From Finegoldia magna_J (GTDB taxonomy: Bacteria; Bacillota; Clostridia; Tissierellales; Peptoniphilaceae), in NCBI RefSeq assembly GCF_002243175.1, contig NZ_NDYF01000002.1:1-64000 (forward strand): 64,000 nt of DNA, written 5' to 3'. How positions within the stretch are numbered: position 1 is the stretch's first letter; the number at the start of each line of letters is the position of its first letter. This document shows positions 9,026 through 16,881 of this stretch, piece after piece. Below the pieces are notes generated by a model. The model ran no database searches, was not told where the DNA came from, and worked only from the letters and a program-made list of their open reading frames with translations. The position numbers were made by a program, and so were the translations under genes.

Positions 9026-9027
9026 TA

Positions 9028-10005
9028 ATGAGCTACGCAAAAGAAGCCAACAGAATATTGGAAGATTATAGAAATCAATCCAAAAAAGAATTGGACATGA
9101 GATTTGAGGAAGTTTTTCGAAATGTTCCAGAATACCAGGATTTGCTCCAACATAGAAATGAGCTTGGATACGAATATTTGAAAAAAAGCATCGGTGGCGA
9201 CAAGGAAGAATTAAAAAACTTGGAATATGAAATCAAATCCATTGAAGAAAAAATGCACAAAATGCTCATACTAAGTGGATATCCGAGTGATTATTTGGAA
9301 TTGAAGCATCACTGCGACAAGTGTGAGGATACTGGAGTTTACAACGGCAAAATGTGTTCTTGCAAGAAGACCATTATGGTCAACATTGCGCGTGATAAAA
9401 GCTCCCTTAACGAGCAAATGAAACAACAAAATTTCGAAAGATTTGATATAAACGTGTTTGACACGAAAAAAGACAGCTCACAAGGAATGTCCCAACGTGA
9501 AAACATGGAAGCAATCAGTGAGAATTTGAAATACTATTCCAAAAATTACACTAAAAATGCGAAGTCGCTATTGTTGTACGGACAAGTTGGAACTGGTAAA
9601 ACATATTTGTTATCCTGCATGGCGAAAGAAATCATTGAAAACGGATATTCTGTGATTTATTTGTCCGCGATGCAATTGTTGAAGCAACTTTTTTCGATAA
9701 GATATCAGAATTTCAACGAAAAACCACAACCAGAAGTTGAGGATATTATCTACAACTGCGATGTGCTTATGATTGACGATTTGGGAACGGAAAATTCTAC
9801 AGAAACCAACATCAGTTTATTGTTTGATCTGTTAAATTACAGAATTCAAAACCAAAAAACTACGATAATTTCGACAAATATCGACCTTGATGATTTGACA
9901 ACACAATACGATCAGAGAATTTCATCCAGAATCAAGGGAGAATTTATACCGATACAATTTTTCGGCAGGGATATAAGAGAAGAGAGGTTCAAAAACGGAC
10001 TATGA
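9028..10005 (+). CDS. DnaI/DnaC-like helicase loader ATPase
   Basis: 325 residues. The N-terminal ~100 residues are charged and helical, followed by a small Cys cluster (CDKCEDTGVYNGKMCSC, ~112-128), the zinc-binding element of DnaI-type loaders. The AAA+ domain has Walker A LLLYGQVGTGKTYL (~185), Walker B DVLMIDDLGTE (~250), sensor 1 TTIISTNIDL and the Arg finger region QRISSRIKGEF. It loads DnaB helicase onto single-stranded DNA. It follows the DnaD gene with two bases between and overlaps the next gene by four. Confidence 0.9.
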   Translation: MSYAKEANRILEDYRNQSKKELDMRFEEVFRNVPEYQDLLQHRNELGYEYLKKSIGGDKEELKNLEYEIKSIEEKMHKMLILSGYPSDYLELKHHCDKCEDTGVYNGKMCSCKKTIMVNIARDKSSLNEQMKQQNFERFDINVFDTKKDSSQGMSQRENMEAISENLKYYSKNYTKNAKSLLLYGQVGTGKTYLLSCMAKEIIENGYSVIYLSAMQLLKQLFSIRYQNFNEKPQPEVEDIIYNCDVLMIDDLGTENSTETNISLLFDLLNYRIQNQKTTIISTNIDLDDLTTQYDQRISSRIKGEFIPIQFFGRDIREERFKNGL

Positions 10006-10646
10006 TTTATGTAACAGCTGAACAAATGAGACAAATCGACCATTACACGATAAATGAAATCGGAATTCCATCGATTGTGTTGATGGAAAACGCCAAAGCA
10101 CAAATCTCCAAACACGTTTTGGACAAAAAGTTTGCCAAAGCGTACGTGTTCGCATCTGTTGGAAATAACGGTGGAGATGGATTGGCAGTTGCAAGAGATA
10201 TCTACAACGAAGACCGATTTGTGAAAGTGTATGTGATTGGGAAGATAGAAAAAGCGTCGACGGATTTTAAAATCAACTACGATATTTTGAAAAAATTGGA
10301 CGTGGAGATAGAATTTGTAGACGAAAACACGAAATTCGACATCACAGAAAATGATTTGATAGTCGACAGCATTTTTGGAACGGGACTCAAAAGAGATATC
10401 GAAGGGATTTACAAAGATGTAATCGATATGATTAACGACACACAAGCATTTGTTGTGAGCGTGGACATGCCATCGGGACTGGATTCTGACGAAAATAAAA
10501 TCCACAACGTGGCAGTAAAGGCTGACCTTCTGGTGACATTGCAATTACCGAAAAAGTCGTTACAAGACTATGAGGGAGAATATGTCGTGGAAAATATAGG
10601 TATACCAGAAAAATCAATTAAACATGTATTAAATAACGCTTCGTAA
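10002..10646 (+). CDS. nnrE: NAD(P)H-hydrate epimerase
   Basis: 214 residues covering only the YjeF N-terminal domain: YVTAEQMRQIDHYTINEIGIPSIVLMENA in fragments, the GNNGGDGLAVAR nucleotide-site motif (~52-63), DSIFGTGLKRDIEG and VSVDMPSGLD. It interconverts the R and S forms of damaged NAD(P)H hydrate. Many Firmicutes fuse it to the ADP-dependent dehydratase (NnrD). Here the dehydratase domain is absent and none is encoded nearby. The ATG overlaps the upstream stop (ATGA), and the stop codon lies in the loop of the terminator hairpin. Confidence 0.85.
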   Translation: MIYVTAEQMRQIDHYTINEIGIPSIVLMENAKAQISKHVLDKKFAKAYVFASVGNNGGDGLAVARDIYNEDRFVKVYVIGKIEKASTDFKINYDILKKLDVEIEFVDENTKFDITENDLIVDSIFGTGLKRDIEGIYKDVIDMINDTQAFVVSVDMPSGLDSDENKIHNVAVKADLLVTLQLPKKSLQDYEGEYVVENIGIPEKSIKHVLNNAS

Positions 10647-10659
10647 GAGGCGTTTTTTT
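10636..10659 (+). terminator. Intrinsic terminator of the dnaB operon
   Basis: ACGCTTC (10636-10642) pairs with GAGGCGT (10647-10653), with one G-T pair, and T7 follows. The nnrE stop codon sits in the loop. Confidence 0.8.
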
Positions 10660-10681
10660 AGTGGGGCAGGGGAAATAAAAG

Positions 10682-10833
10682 TTGCAAAACGCTTAATCGA
10701 CTACGAAAATTGGTAAATTCTAATCTTGAAATCCTAAAATTTGAAGCATGCTTCGCTCAAGCGGTCAAATTTTGGCCGGATTTCTTCGATTGAATTTACT
10801 GCAATTTTCTCCGTATGATACGCTTATTTGCAA
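10682..10833 (+). repeat. Structured intergenic repeat, copy A
   Basis: One of four copies in the window of a ~150-260-base element. The conserved inner core, in order, is GACTACRAAAATT, AAATTC, CCTAAAAT, a GC-rich hairpin, GGATTTCTTCG, GAATTT and TTTTCTCCGTATGAT. The outer ends are complementary but specific to the copy: TTGCAAAACGCTTAATC on the left against the reverse complement of GATACGCTTATTTGCAA on the right. It lies in the 720-base gene-free stretch 10647-11367. Between copies A and B (10834-10955) I see no gene. Confidence 0.7.
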
Positions 10834-10955
10834 GCTTTTATTTGCTCATAAGTGAAAACACCTTACTAAGCTTTGCGCACTACATGTTTAATTGATAGAA
10901 AAAAAGAGGGAGATGTGTGTGGAATTTTACGAAATTTTCAACTCAAAATATGGTA

Positions 10956-11213
10956 GCAATAAAAAGTAGAAACCGATTTGGATAGGAATTTGTTATAACC
11001 AAAAACGTCGTAATAGAGCGAATCGTTCGGAAAAAATTGTTTTAAATTCAAGCGAAATAGAACGTAAAAATCGCGCTGTTTGAGCGTTAGCGAGTTCGCG
11101 ATTTTAGTTTCATAAGCGTTGAATTTATCAATTTTTGTAGTCAGATGAGCGATTTACGAGTTTTTGAGGTTAATTTTTTTATATACAAACAAATCGGTTT
11201 CTACTTTTTTGCA
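10956..11213 (-). repeat. Structured intergenic repeat, copy B (long ends)
   Basis: The same core as copy A in inverted orientation (read on the minus strand: CATCTGACTACAAAAATT at 11127-11144, CTAAAATCGCG, CGCGATTTTTACG, GAATTTAAAACAATTTTTTCCG). The copy-specific terminal inverted repeats extend about 70 bases and begin with AAAGTAGAAACCGATTTG at 10964-10981, matched by CAAATCGGTTTCTACTTT at 11190-11207. No ORF of note is inside. Confidence 0.7.
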
Positions 11214-11288
11214 ACAAACTAATTTGCAATGAATTTTATTATTTGATAAAATTAGTGTTGCCTAGTTAAAGCTGAAATTTATTTCAGG

Positions 11289-11360
11289 ACTTGTTTGAGA
11301 GCTCCAAGTATAAAAAAACAAGGCGTTATTTTTGAGTTCTCCTATATTTTATTAGGAGGT
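11289..11360 (+). promoter_or_regulatory. Probable preQ1-I riboswitch and RBS-sequestering hairpin
   Basis: ACTTG (11289-11293) pairs with CAAGT (11305-11309) around an 11-base loop, directly followed by the A-rich tail ATAAAAAAACAAGG (11310-11323). This is the plan of class I preQ1 aptamers, whose tail folds back on the loop as a pseudoknot; TTG in the loop can pair with CAA in the tail. Downstream, CTCCTA (11339-11344) pairs with TAGGAG (11353-11358), which contains the ribosome site of the next gene, a plausible expression platform. The assignment is strengthened by the two queuosine-salvage-type genes that follow. Confidence 0.55.
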
Positions 11361-11367
11361 TTTTTTA

Positions 11368-11910
11368 TTGAGAAAAACGAATACGAAATTGTTGACTACT
11401 ATAGCGATTTGCATTGCAATCAACTGCCTTGGTGCTTTTATCGCTGTTAGTACGAAGGTTCCTTTGTTATTGGATCACATAGGATCTTTATTGGTGTGTA
11501 TGTTATTTGGATGGAAATACGGTGTTGTGACTGCACTTTTATCGTCTGTTATGAACCAAATTCTTTTCGATCCATTTGCGCTTCCATTTGCACCTACGGG
11601 TATGCTTATGGTGTTTATGGTTGGTATTTTATACGAAAAAGGATATTTCAAGAAATTGCACACTATTCCTGCACTTTTATTGGCTGTGCTTCCAGGCGCT
11701 ATTTTGGGTGCTATTATTCAAGGTTATATTTTTGGTGGGGTTACAAGCTCAGGAAGTGATGTTATTGTAAGATTTATGATTAACAAGGGAGTCAATCCAG
11801 CTGCGGCATCTTTTATCAACCAATATTTTATGGAATTTGTGGACAGACTTATTTCATTTACTGTTGTGATGACTGCTGTCAAGAGGATTAAGCTTGAATC
11901 GATACGCTAA
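11368..11910 (+). CDS. ECF transporter S-component, probable queuosine-precursor uptake (QrtT-like)
   Basis: 180 residues, five to six membrane helices, ECF-type S-component: a conserved N-terminal helix (TTIAICIAINCLGAFIAV), LDHIGSLLVCMLFGWKYG and LSSVMNQILFDPFALPFAPTG. The start is TTG at 11368 after TAGGAGG. S-components bind the vitamin-like substrate and dock on a shared EcfAAT module, which is not encoded here. The preQ1-type leader and the radical SAM gene overlapping the 3' end point to queuine, queuosine or preQ1 as substrate, as in the Clostridioides difficile QrtT-QueK-QueL system. No QueK nucleoside hydrolase is present, so free queuine rather than queuosine may be imported. Confidence 0.65.
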   Translation: MRKTNTKLLTTIAICIAINCLGAFIAVSTKVPLLLDHIGSLLVCMLFGWKYGVVTALLSSVMNQILFDPFALPFAPTGMLMVFMVGILYEKGYFKKLHTIPALLLAVLPGAILGAIIQGYIFGGVTSSGSDVIVRFMINKGVNPAAASFINQYFMEFVDRLISFTVVMTAVKRIKLESIR

Positions 11911-12580
11911 GATTGAGGAAAAATTAAAACGCGAGATTGTGCTTTTGAAAGGCAGACCATGTTTTTGGGGCAAATGCACTTTTTGCGATTACATTGAAGA
12001 CAATACGGTGGATATAGATGATGCTGTTCGTGAAAATCATGAGATTCTTCAAAATGTGACTGGTGAATTCGGTGTTTTGGAATGTATTAATTCGGGAAAT
12101 GTGTTCGAACTTCAAGAACAGACGAAAATCGACATCAGAAATTTAATTCACGAAAAAAACATTCATACTTTGGTTTTCGAAGCGCATTATATTTTCAAGA
12201 ATAGACTCCACGAAATCAGGGAATTTTTCGGATGCGAAGTTTTGTTTAAGACTGGAATTGAAACGTTCGATTACGATTTTAGAGAAAATGTCCTCAACAA
12301 AAATGCAAAATTTACTGATGTAAAAGAGGTGTCCGATTATTTTGATTCGGCGTGTTTAATGGTTGGAATCAAGGGTCAAACGAAGGAAATGATTGAGCGC
12401 GATATCGAGATTGGCCTTTCGAATTTCAAATGGATTACTATTAATATTTTCATCAATAATTCTACGCCGATTAAAAGAGATGATGAGCTTGTGAAGTGGT
12501 TTTTGGAAAATCACTACGATTTGAAAGACCATCCGAAGGTTGAAATGTTAGTTGAAAACACTGATTTGGGAGTTGGTTAA
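11894..12580 (+). CDS. queL: Radical SAM enzyme, probable queuine lyase QueL
   Basis: 228 residues, TTG start at 11894 preceded by AGAGGA and overlapping the transporter gene by 17 bases. The cluster motif near the N-terminus is CFWGKCTFCDY, a CX4CX2C spacing that differs from the canonical CX3CX2C. ECINSGNVFEL resembles the glycine-containing SAM-binding strand. In the C. difficile salvage route QueL splits queuine to release preQ1, which TGT can insert into tRNA. The assignment rests on the radical SAM motif, the pairing with an S-component and the preQ1-type leader. A different radical SAM activity on the same pathway cannot be excluded. The stop codon lies within the terminator hairpin. 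Confidence 0.55.
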   Translation: MNRYAKIEEKLKREIVLLKGRPCFWGKCTFCDYIEDNTVDIDDAVRENHEILQNVTGEFGVLECINSGNVFELQEQTKIDIRNLIHEKNIHTLVFEAHYIFKNRLHEIREFFGCEVLFKTGIETFDYDFRENVLNKNAKFTDVKEVSDYFDSACLMVGIKGQTKEMIERDIEIGLSNFKWITINIFINNSTPIKRDDELVKWFLENHYDLKDHPKVEMLVENTDLGVG

Positions 12581-12601
12581 ACTTCCGTCAGTGTTTTTTT
12601 G
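12557..12601 (+). terminator. Intrinsic terminator after queL
   Basis: AACACTGA (12557-12564) pairs with TCAGTGTT (12588-12595), followed by a T run. The left arm is inside the last codons of queL. Confidence 0.75.
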
Positions 12602-12644
12602 TTGGGTTTTAATATATAATAAGTTTAATAAGATTGGAGGGGTT

Positions 12645-13349
12645 ATGAAGGACAAATTATTTAAAATCGTACTTGTGATTTTGAGTGTCGTATTTGTTGC
12701 ATCTTGTTCGAAGAAAATGCCAGAAATGCCTGAAGAAAAAAAGGCGTATGTGGCAGATTATTTGAACGATGGGTTCAAGGGTGTGGACATTTCAAAAGAC
12801 GGTAGGTTGGAAAAATCCGATGTCAAAAAAATCGCAGCAAATTTCAACAAGCCGTACGATTATAATGGCGAAGAGGTTGTAAATTCGTTGGATACATTTT
12901 TCTACGGGGAGAGCTTCGCATCACCACAAGATATTACGCTTAAAAATTTCGTGGCGAATTTTCCAAGCAAAGCGCTGGATCCAGAAAAGGATAAATCCCA
13001 AATAGATGAACTTAAAAAACAAAATCCAGATGCACTCAAACAAACAAGAGAAAACGCTAAGATTTTGAAAGTTGACAAGAATTTGGTGGATGCAGTTTTA
13101 TTGAAATACGCAAATATTTCATCAGATGATGTCACAAACAAAGAAAATGTCGTGTATTCTAAGGATGACAATTCGTATTATGTAATGGAAAATGATGAAG
13201 AATGGGCGTTTGAGCCAGTGGTGTGCAAAGTCAATTCCAAGGAAATTATCTTGGAAGATGATATAAAATCAGAACTTAAACTGATACAAAAAGGTGGTAA
13301 GTTTTTTATAAAATCTTTTGAATTATCTCCTAATGCTTGTTGTGAATAA
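12645..13349 (+). CDS. Hypothetical lipoprotein
   Basis: 234 residues from the ATG at 12645 (ATTGGAGGGG upstream; TATAAT at 12615-12620). The signal peptide ends in a lipobox VASC, so Cys ~21 is probably lipidated and the protein lies on the outer membrane face. The remainder is soluble, Lys/Asp-rich and mixed alpha/beta, with two late Cys (CCE) at the C-terminus. I recognise no domain. An in-frame TTG at 12552 lies inside queL and is not the start. Confidence 0.65.
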   Translation: MKDKLFKIVLVILSVVFVASCSKKMPEMPEEKKAYVADYLNDGFKGVDISKDGRLEKSDVKKIAANFNKPYDYNGEEVVNSLDTFFYGESFASPQDITLKNFVANFPSKALDPEKDKSQIDELKKQNPDALKQTRENAKILKVDKNLVDAVLLKYANISSDDVTNKENVVYSKDDNSYYVMENDEEWAFEPVVCKVNSKEIILEDDIKSELKLIQKGGKFFIKSFELSPNACCE

Positions 13350-13406
13350 GAGATTATTGTGCTATAATGTAATAAAAGGTACTATACAAAGCAAAGGTAG
13401 GCAGTT

Positions 13407-13634
13407 ATGATTACTTTAGCATTCGTAACATTGATAGTTATTTTATCAATAGTTTTCGCAGCTATTTTGGGAACTTTTGGTTTGATATTGGGATTAGGCG
13501 GCGCAATTGTAGGAATTTTGGTAGCGATTGGAGCTGTTGCCTACTCATTTTTGAAAGTTTTCATTAAAATAGCGTTAGCAGTGTTGGTAATTAGATTTAT
13601 TTACAGAAGATTTTTCGCAAAAGAAGAAGTATAA
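13407..13634 (+). CDS. Small hydrophobic membrane protein
   Basis: 75 residues, almost entirely hydrophobic: two helices (~3-35 and ~38-65) joined by a Gly-rich turn (GLGGAIVG), then a basic tail RRFFAKEEV. TATAAT at 13363-13368 and AAAGGTAGG precede it. It is followed 12 bases later by a similar small protein, and the pair share a terminator. Family not recognised. Confidence 0.55.
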   Translation: MITLAFVTLIVILSIVFAAILGTFGLILGLGGAIVGILVAIGAVAYSFLKVFIKIALAVLVIRFIYRRFFAKEEV

Positions 13635-13646
13635 AGGAAGTGGAGT

Positions 13647-13829
13647 ATGGATAACAAATATTTAAAATACATTTTGTATATATTCTTGGCTATTTTGGCT
13701 TTGAATATTTTAATGGGAATTATGGGAATAACTGTTAGTATTTTGAAATTCTTGATGAAAGTATTCTTGGTTTTAGTTGTAATAGGATATGTGGCAAAAT
13801 TTTTCCAAAATGCAGACAAAGATATTTAA
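13647..13829 (+). CDS. Small membrane protein, partner of the previous gene
   Basis: 60 residues with two hydrophobic segments (YILYIFLAILALNILMGIMG and VFLVLVVIGYVAKFF). AAAGGAAGTGGAG precedes the ATG. It forms a two-gene unit with the upstream small membrane protein and ends just before a terminator. Unknown function. Confidence 0.5.
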   Translation: MDNKYLKYILYIFLAILALNILMGIMGITVSILKFLMKVFLVLVVIGYVAKFFQNADKDI

Positions 13830-13834
13830 CTAAT

Positions 13835-13875
13835 AACACTGAGCAAATCTTGTGAGATGAGCTTGGTGTTTTTTG
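13835..13875 (+). terminator. Intrinsic terminator
   Basis: AACACTGAGC (13835-13844) pairs imperfectly with GAGCTTGGTGTT ending at 13870, followed by TTTT. Confidence 0.7.
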
Positions 13876-13986
13876 TTAGCGAAAAAGTTTATTAATGGTG
13901 TTGCTAAGACTTAATAAAGCTTACAAATCTGATTAACATTTTGTACGTTTGTGTTTTTTTTTGAAAATTTATTGTATTCGTTAAAT

Positions 13987-14162
13987 CATATTAGCGTTTT
14001 TGCTAAGAACATCATACGGAAAAAACAATCAGAAATTACAGCGAAGAGAACCGTCAAAAATCTCACTCGCGCCAAAGCGGAGCTTGCGCTTGAGATTTTA
14101 GGTTCACAAGCGATGAATTTCTTTGTTTTTGTAGTCAGATGTTCGTGCAAAATGCTAATATG
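13987..14162 (-). repeat. Structured intergenic repeat, copy C
   Basis: Same family as copy A, inverted. Read on the minus strand it gives GACTACAAAAAC, CCTAAAATCTCAAGCGC, TTTTTGACGGTTCTCTTCG and TTTTTTCCGTATGATG. The copy-specific ends pair almost perfectly: CATATTAGCGTTTTTGC at the left against GCAAAATGCTAATATG at the right. It fills most of the gap between the small membrane genes and the serS leader; the short ORF that crosses it (13951-14163) is an accident of the repeat. Confidence 0.75.
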
Positions 14163-14193
14163 AATATAAAAAACGTTGTAATTATGCTATACA

Positions 14194-14223
14194 TTGACAC
14201 AACAAGATTGTTTGTGGTAAAAT
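14194..14223 (+). promoter_or_regulatory. Promoter of the serS leader
   Basis: TTGACA (14194-14199) and TAAAAT (14218-14223), 18-base spacer. It starts transcription at the beginning of the T-box leader. Confidence 0.75.
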
Positions 14224-14422
14224 ATACATTAATATAGTTGAATATTGCAGTTGATGAAGAAATAGTAATTATTGGAGTAATTCAGAGAGCTTATGTGTGG
14301 TGAGAATAAGTTTATGAAAATAATGAATCTAACTTCTATGCGTTATTAGTTGAGAGAGCTTATGCTAATTAGGGTGGCAGTCGCGGAAACGTAATTTTCG
14401 TCCCTTGGTATGAGTTTTTTTA
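14224..14422 (+). promoter_or_regulatory. T-box leader, serine-specific
   Basis: Stem I has GAAG/CTTC closing a loop with AGTA on the 5' side and AATCTAA on the 3' side. The specifier codon is TCT (Ser) at 14328-14330, followed by A. The T-box sequence AGGGTGGCAGTCGCGG is at 14371-14386. Its UGGC (14375-14378) fits the 3' end of tRNA-Ser, whose discriminator is G (seen in the tRNA-Ser gene of this window). A hairpin ending CGTCCC and T7 at 14415-14421 form the terminator. Uncharged tRNA-Ser should favour the antiterminator and switch on serS. Confidence 0.9.
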
Positions 14423-14443
14423 TTGTTTTATAAGGAGAAAGTT

Positions 14444-15709
14444 ATGTTAGATATTAAAAGAATTAGAAACAATCCAGAAGAAATCGTTGAAGCGCTTAAA
14501 AAAAGAAGAGGAGAATATCCTATTCAAAAACTTTTGGATACTGATGAAAAAAGACGTGAAGTTATTCAAAAAGTAGAATCAATGAAGGCGGAACAAAATA
14601 AGCTTTCTAAACAAGTTCCACAAATGAAGAAAAACGGAGAAGATACTACAGAACTTTTCAAAAACTTGAAGAAGTTGTCTGATGATATCAAATCTATGGA
14701 TGATGATTTGAAAAACATCGACGAAGAAATCAGAGAATATTTGATGGAAATCCCAAACACTCCTAACAAAGATGTTCCGGTTGGTTTGGATGATACTGAA
14801 AACTTGGAAATGAGAAAATGGGGAGAACCTCGTAAATTTGATTTTGATATAAAAGCTCATTGGGATTTGGGTGTTGATTTGGATATTTTGGATTTCGAAA
14901 GAGCAACTAAGATTTCCAAATCAAGATTTAGTGTATTCAAAGGAAAAGGCGCACGACTTGAAAGAGCTTTGATGAATTTCATGGTTGATCTTCACACTGA
15001 CAAGCAAGGTTACACTGAAATGAATACACCAGTGTTGATGAGTCCAAGTGCGATGATGGGTACAGGTCAAATTCCAAAATTCAAAGAAGATATGTTTTAT
15101 TGCGAAAAAGACGATATGTATCTTGCTCCTACAGCAGAAGTTCCAGTAACTAATTTATTGGGAGGAGAAATTTTGGAACAAGGAAGCTTGCCAATTTACT
15201 ACACGGCATTTACTCAATGTTTTAGAAGAGAAGCTGGAAGTGCTGGACGTGACACAAGAGGCTTGATTAGAAATCACCAATTTGAAAAAGTTGAAATGGT
15301 AAAATTCGTTGAACCAGCTACAAGTTATGACGAATTAGAAAAACTTACAAATAACGCAGAAGAAATCTTGCAATTATTGGAAATTCCATACAGAGTTGTT
15401 AGACTTTGTTCTGGGGATTTGGGATTCTCATCAGCAATGACTTACGACATTGAAGTGTGGATGCCAAGTTATAATAGATACGTTGAAATATCAAGTTGTT
15501 CTAACTTTGAAGATTTCCAAGCAAGACGTGCAAATATTAGATATCGTGACGAAAATAATAAGCCACAATACGTTCACACATTAAACGGTTCAGGACTTGC
15601 TATTGGACGTTGCTTTGCAGCTGTAATCGAAAACTATCAACAAGCTGACGGAAGTATAAAAATTCCTGAAGTGCTACAAAAATACACAGGATTTGATATA
15701 ATAGACTAG
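14444..15709 (+). CDS. serS: Serine--tRNA ligase
   Basis: 421 residues from MLDIKRIRNNPEEIVEALKK (ATG at 14444 after AAGGAGAAAG). The N-terminal long coiled-coil arm (~30-105) grips the long variable arm of tRNA-Ser. The class II catalytic core shows motif 2 FRREAGSAGRDTRGLIRNHQF and motif 3 GSGLAIGRCFAAVIENYQ. It charges tRNA-Ser (and tRNA-Sec). It is controlled by the upstream T-box. The next gene starts 27 bases downstream, so they may be co-transcribed. Confidence 0.97.
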   Translation: MLDIKRIRNNPEEIVEALKKRRGEYPIQKLLDTDEKRREVIQKVESMKAEQNKLSKQVPQMKKNGEDTTELFKNLKKLSDDIKSMDDDLKNIDEEIREYLMEIPNTPNKDVPVGLDDTENLEMRKWGEPRKFDFDIKAHWDLGVDLDILDFERATKISKSRFSVFKGKGARLERALMNFMVDLHTDKQGYTEMNTPVLMSPSAMMGTGQIPKFKEDMFYCEKDDMYLAPTAEVPVTNLLGGEILEQGSLPIYYTAFTQCFRREAGSAGRDTRGLIRNHQFEKVEMVKFVEPATSYDELEKLTNNAEEILQLLEIPYRVVRLCSGDLGFSSAMTYDIEVWMPSYNRYVEISSCSNFEDFQARRANIRYRDENNKPQYVHTLNGSGLAIGRCFAAVIENYQQADGSIKIPEVLQKYTGFDIID

Positions 15710-15736
15710 TAAACTAAAATTAAGATAGGAAAAGAA

Positions 15737-16873
15737 ATGAAGGCTTATATAATCGCTAGAGGATATCCGACGGATAAATACAAAATGAACGGAATATTTG
15801 AATTGGATCAGGCAATTGCACTAGCCAAAAAAGGCGTTGAAGTTGTGTTGATTGCACTTGATTTCAGATCACTTAGACGTTTTCGCAAATATAAAAGTGA
15901 ATATTTTATAAAAGACAATGTCAAAGTGTATTCCTTTCATTTTCCGATTGGAAGATATATCTTCAAAAGCCTTTATGACTTTTCTTATTTGGTACTTAGA
16001 CATTTCTACAAAAAAGTGGAGCAAATCGAAGGAAGACCGGATGTAATTCACACTTATTTTACAGACCAGGGATATTATACATCCAAACTTGCAAAAGAGT
16101 TGAACATTCCATTCGTACTTACAGAATGCAATTCCGTTGTAAACCAAGATACTATCAAACCTTCTTATAGGAAAATCGCCGAAGAAACATACGACAGAAC
16201 TGACGGACTTATAACTGTAAGCCCCAAATTCAAAGAGAAAATCAAAGAAGAATTTGGAAAAGATTCTACAGAAATTGCGATTATTCCAAACCTTACGATT
16301 TTCAAAAACAACGAGAATTTCAAACGAGGAGAAATCTTCAACATCGTATCCACTGGAAATGTAATAACGACAAAAGGTCCGAAAGAATTAATCGAAGCTT
16401 TTAACATAGCTTTTTCAGAAGATAAACATGTGAAGCTTACGATTTACGGGGACGGATTTTTGAGAAAACCGTTACTTAAAATGGTCGAAGAGTTGAATTT
16501 GACAGACCAAGTATTTCTTCCTGGACTTACTAAAAGAGAAAAAATCGTTGAAGGCTACAATAATGCGGATATGTTTTGTTTGTATTCGTATTCAGAAACT
16601 TTTGGGTTGGCGTATTTGGAGGCATTGTCCGCAGGTCTTCCTGTGGTCGCAAGTAAATGCGGTGGGCCAGAACATTTAATAAATGAAGAAAATGGAATAT
16701 TGGTTGATAGATTTAACGTTGAGAAGTTAGCCGAAGCGTTAAGATATATGCACGACAATATTGAAAAATACGACAGAGAGAAAATATCACACGATATCAA
16801 AAAAGTATATTCCGAAGAAAATATTACAGATGATGTAATAAAAGTGTACGAAGAAGTTATATCGAAAAGATGA
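15737..16873 (+). CDS. GT4-family glycosyltransferase
   Basis: 378 residues with a two-lobed GT-B fold. The C-terminal donor-binding lobe has VSTGNVITTKGPKELIEAF and the EX7E motif ETFGLAYLEALSAGLPVVAS (~295), then CGGPEHLINEENGILV. These are the features of glycosyl transferases group 1 (GT4), retaining enzymes using a nucleotide sugar. The acceptor is unknown; its location before dacA suggests an envelope glycan or glycolipid. Eight bases separate it from dacA. Confidence 0.8.
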   Translation: MKAYIIARGYPTDKYKMNGIFELDQAIALAKKGVEVVLIALDFRSLRRFRKYKSEYFIKDNVKVYSFHFPIGRYIFKSLYDFSYLVLRHFYKKVEQIEGRPDVIHTYFTDQGYYTSKLAKELNIPFVLTECNSVVNQDTIKPSYRKIAEETYDRTDGLITVSPKFKEKIKEEFGKDSTEIAIIPNLTIFKNNENFKRGEIFNIVSTGNVITTKGPKELIEAFNIAFSEDKHVKLTIYGDGFLRKPLLKMVEELNLTDQVFLPGLTKREKIVEGYNNADMFCLYSYSETFGLAYLEALSAGLPVVASKCGGPEHLINEENGILVDRFNVEKLAEALRYMHDNIEKYDREKISHDIKKVYSEENITDDVIKVYEEVISKR

Positions 16874-16881
16874 GGTGAGAA

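Noticed and set aside
9912..10544. 210-codon antisense open frame over the loader and nnrE genes
   Set aside because: Composition (His, Phe, Cys rich) and lack of ribosome site mark it as the shadow of two well-recognised genes.
13951..14163. 70-codon open frame before serS
   Set aside because: It lies entirely over structured repeat copy C and is not open in the other copies.
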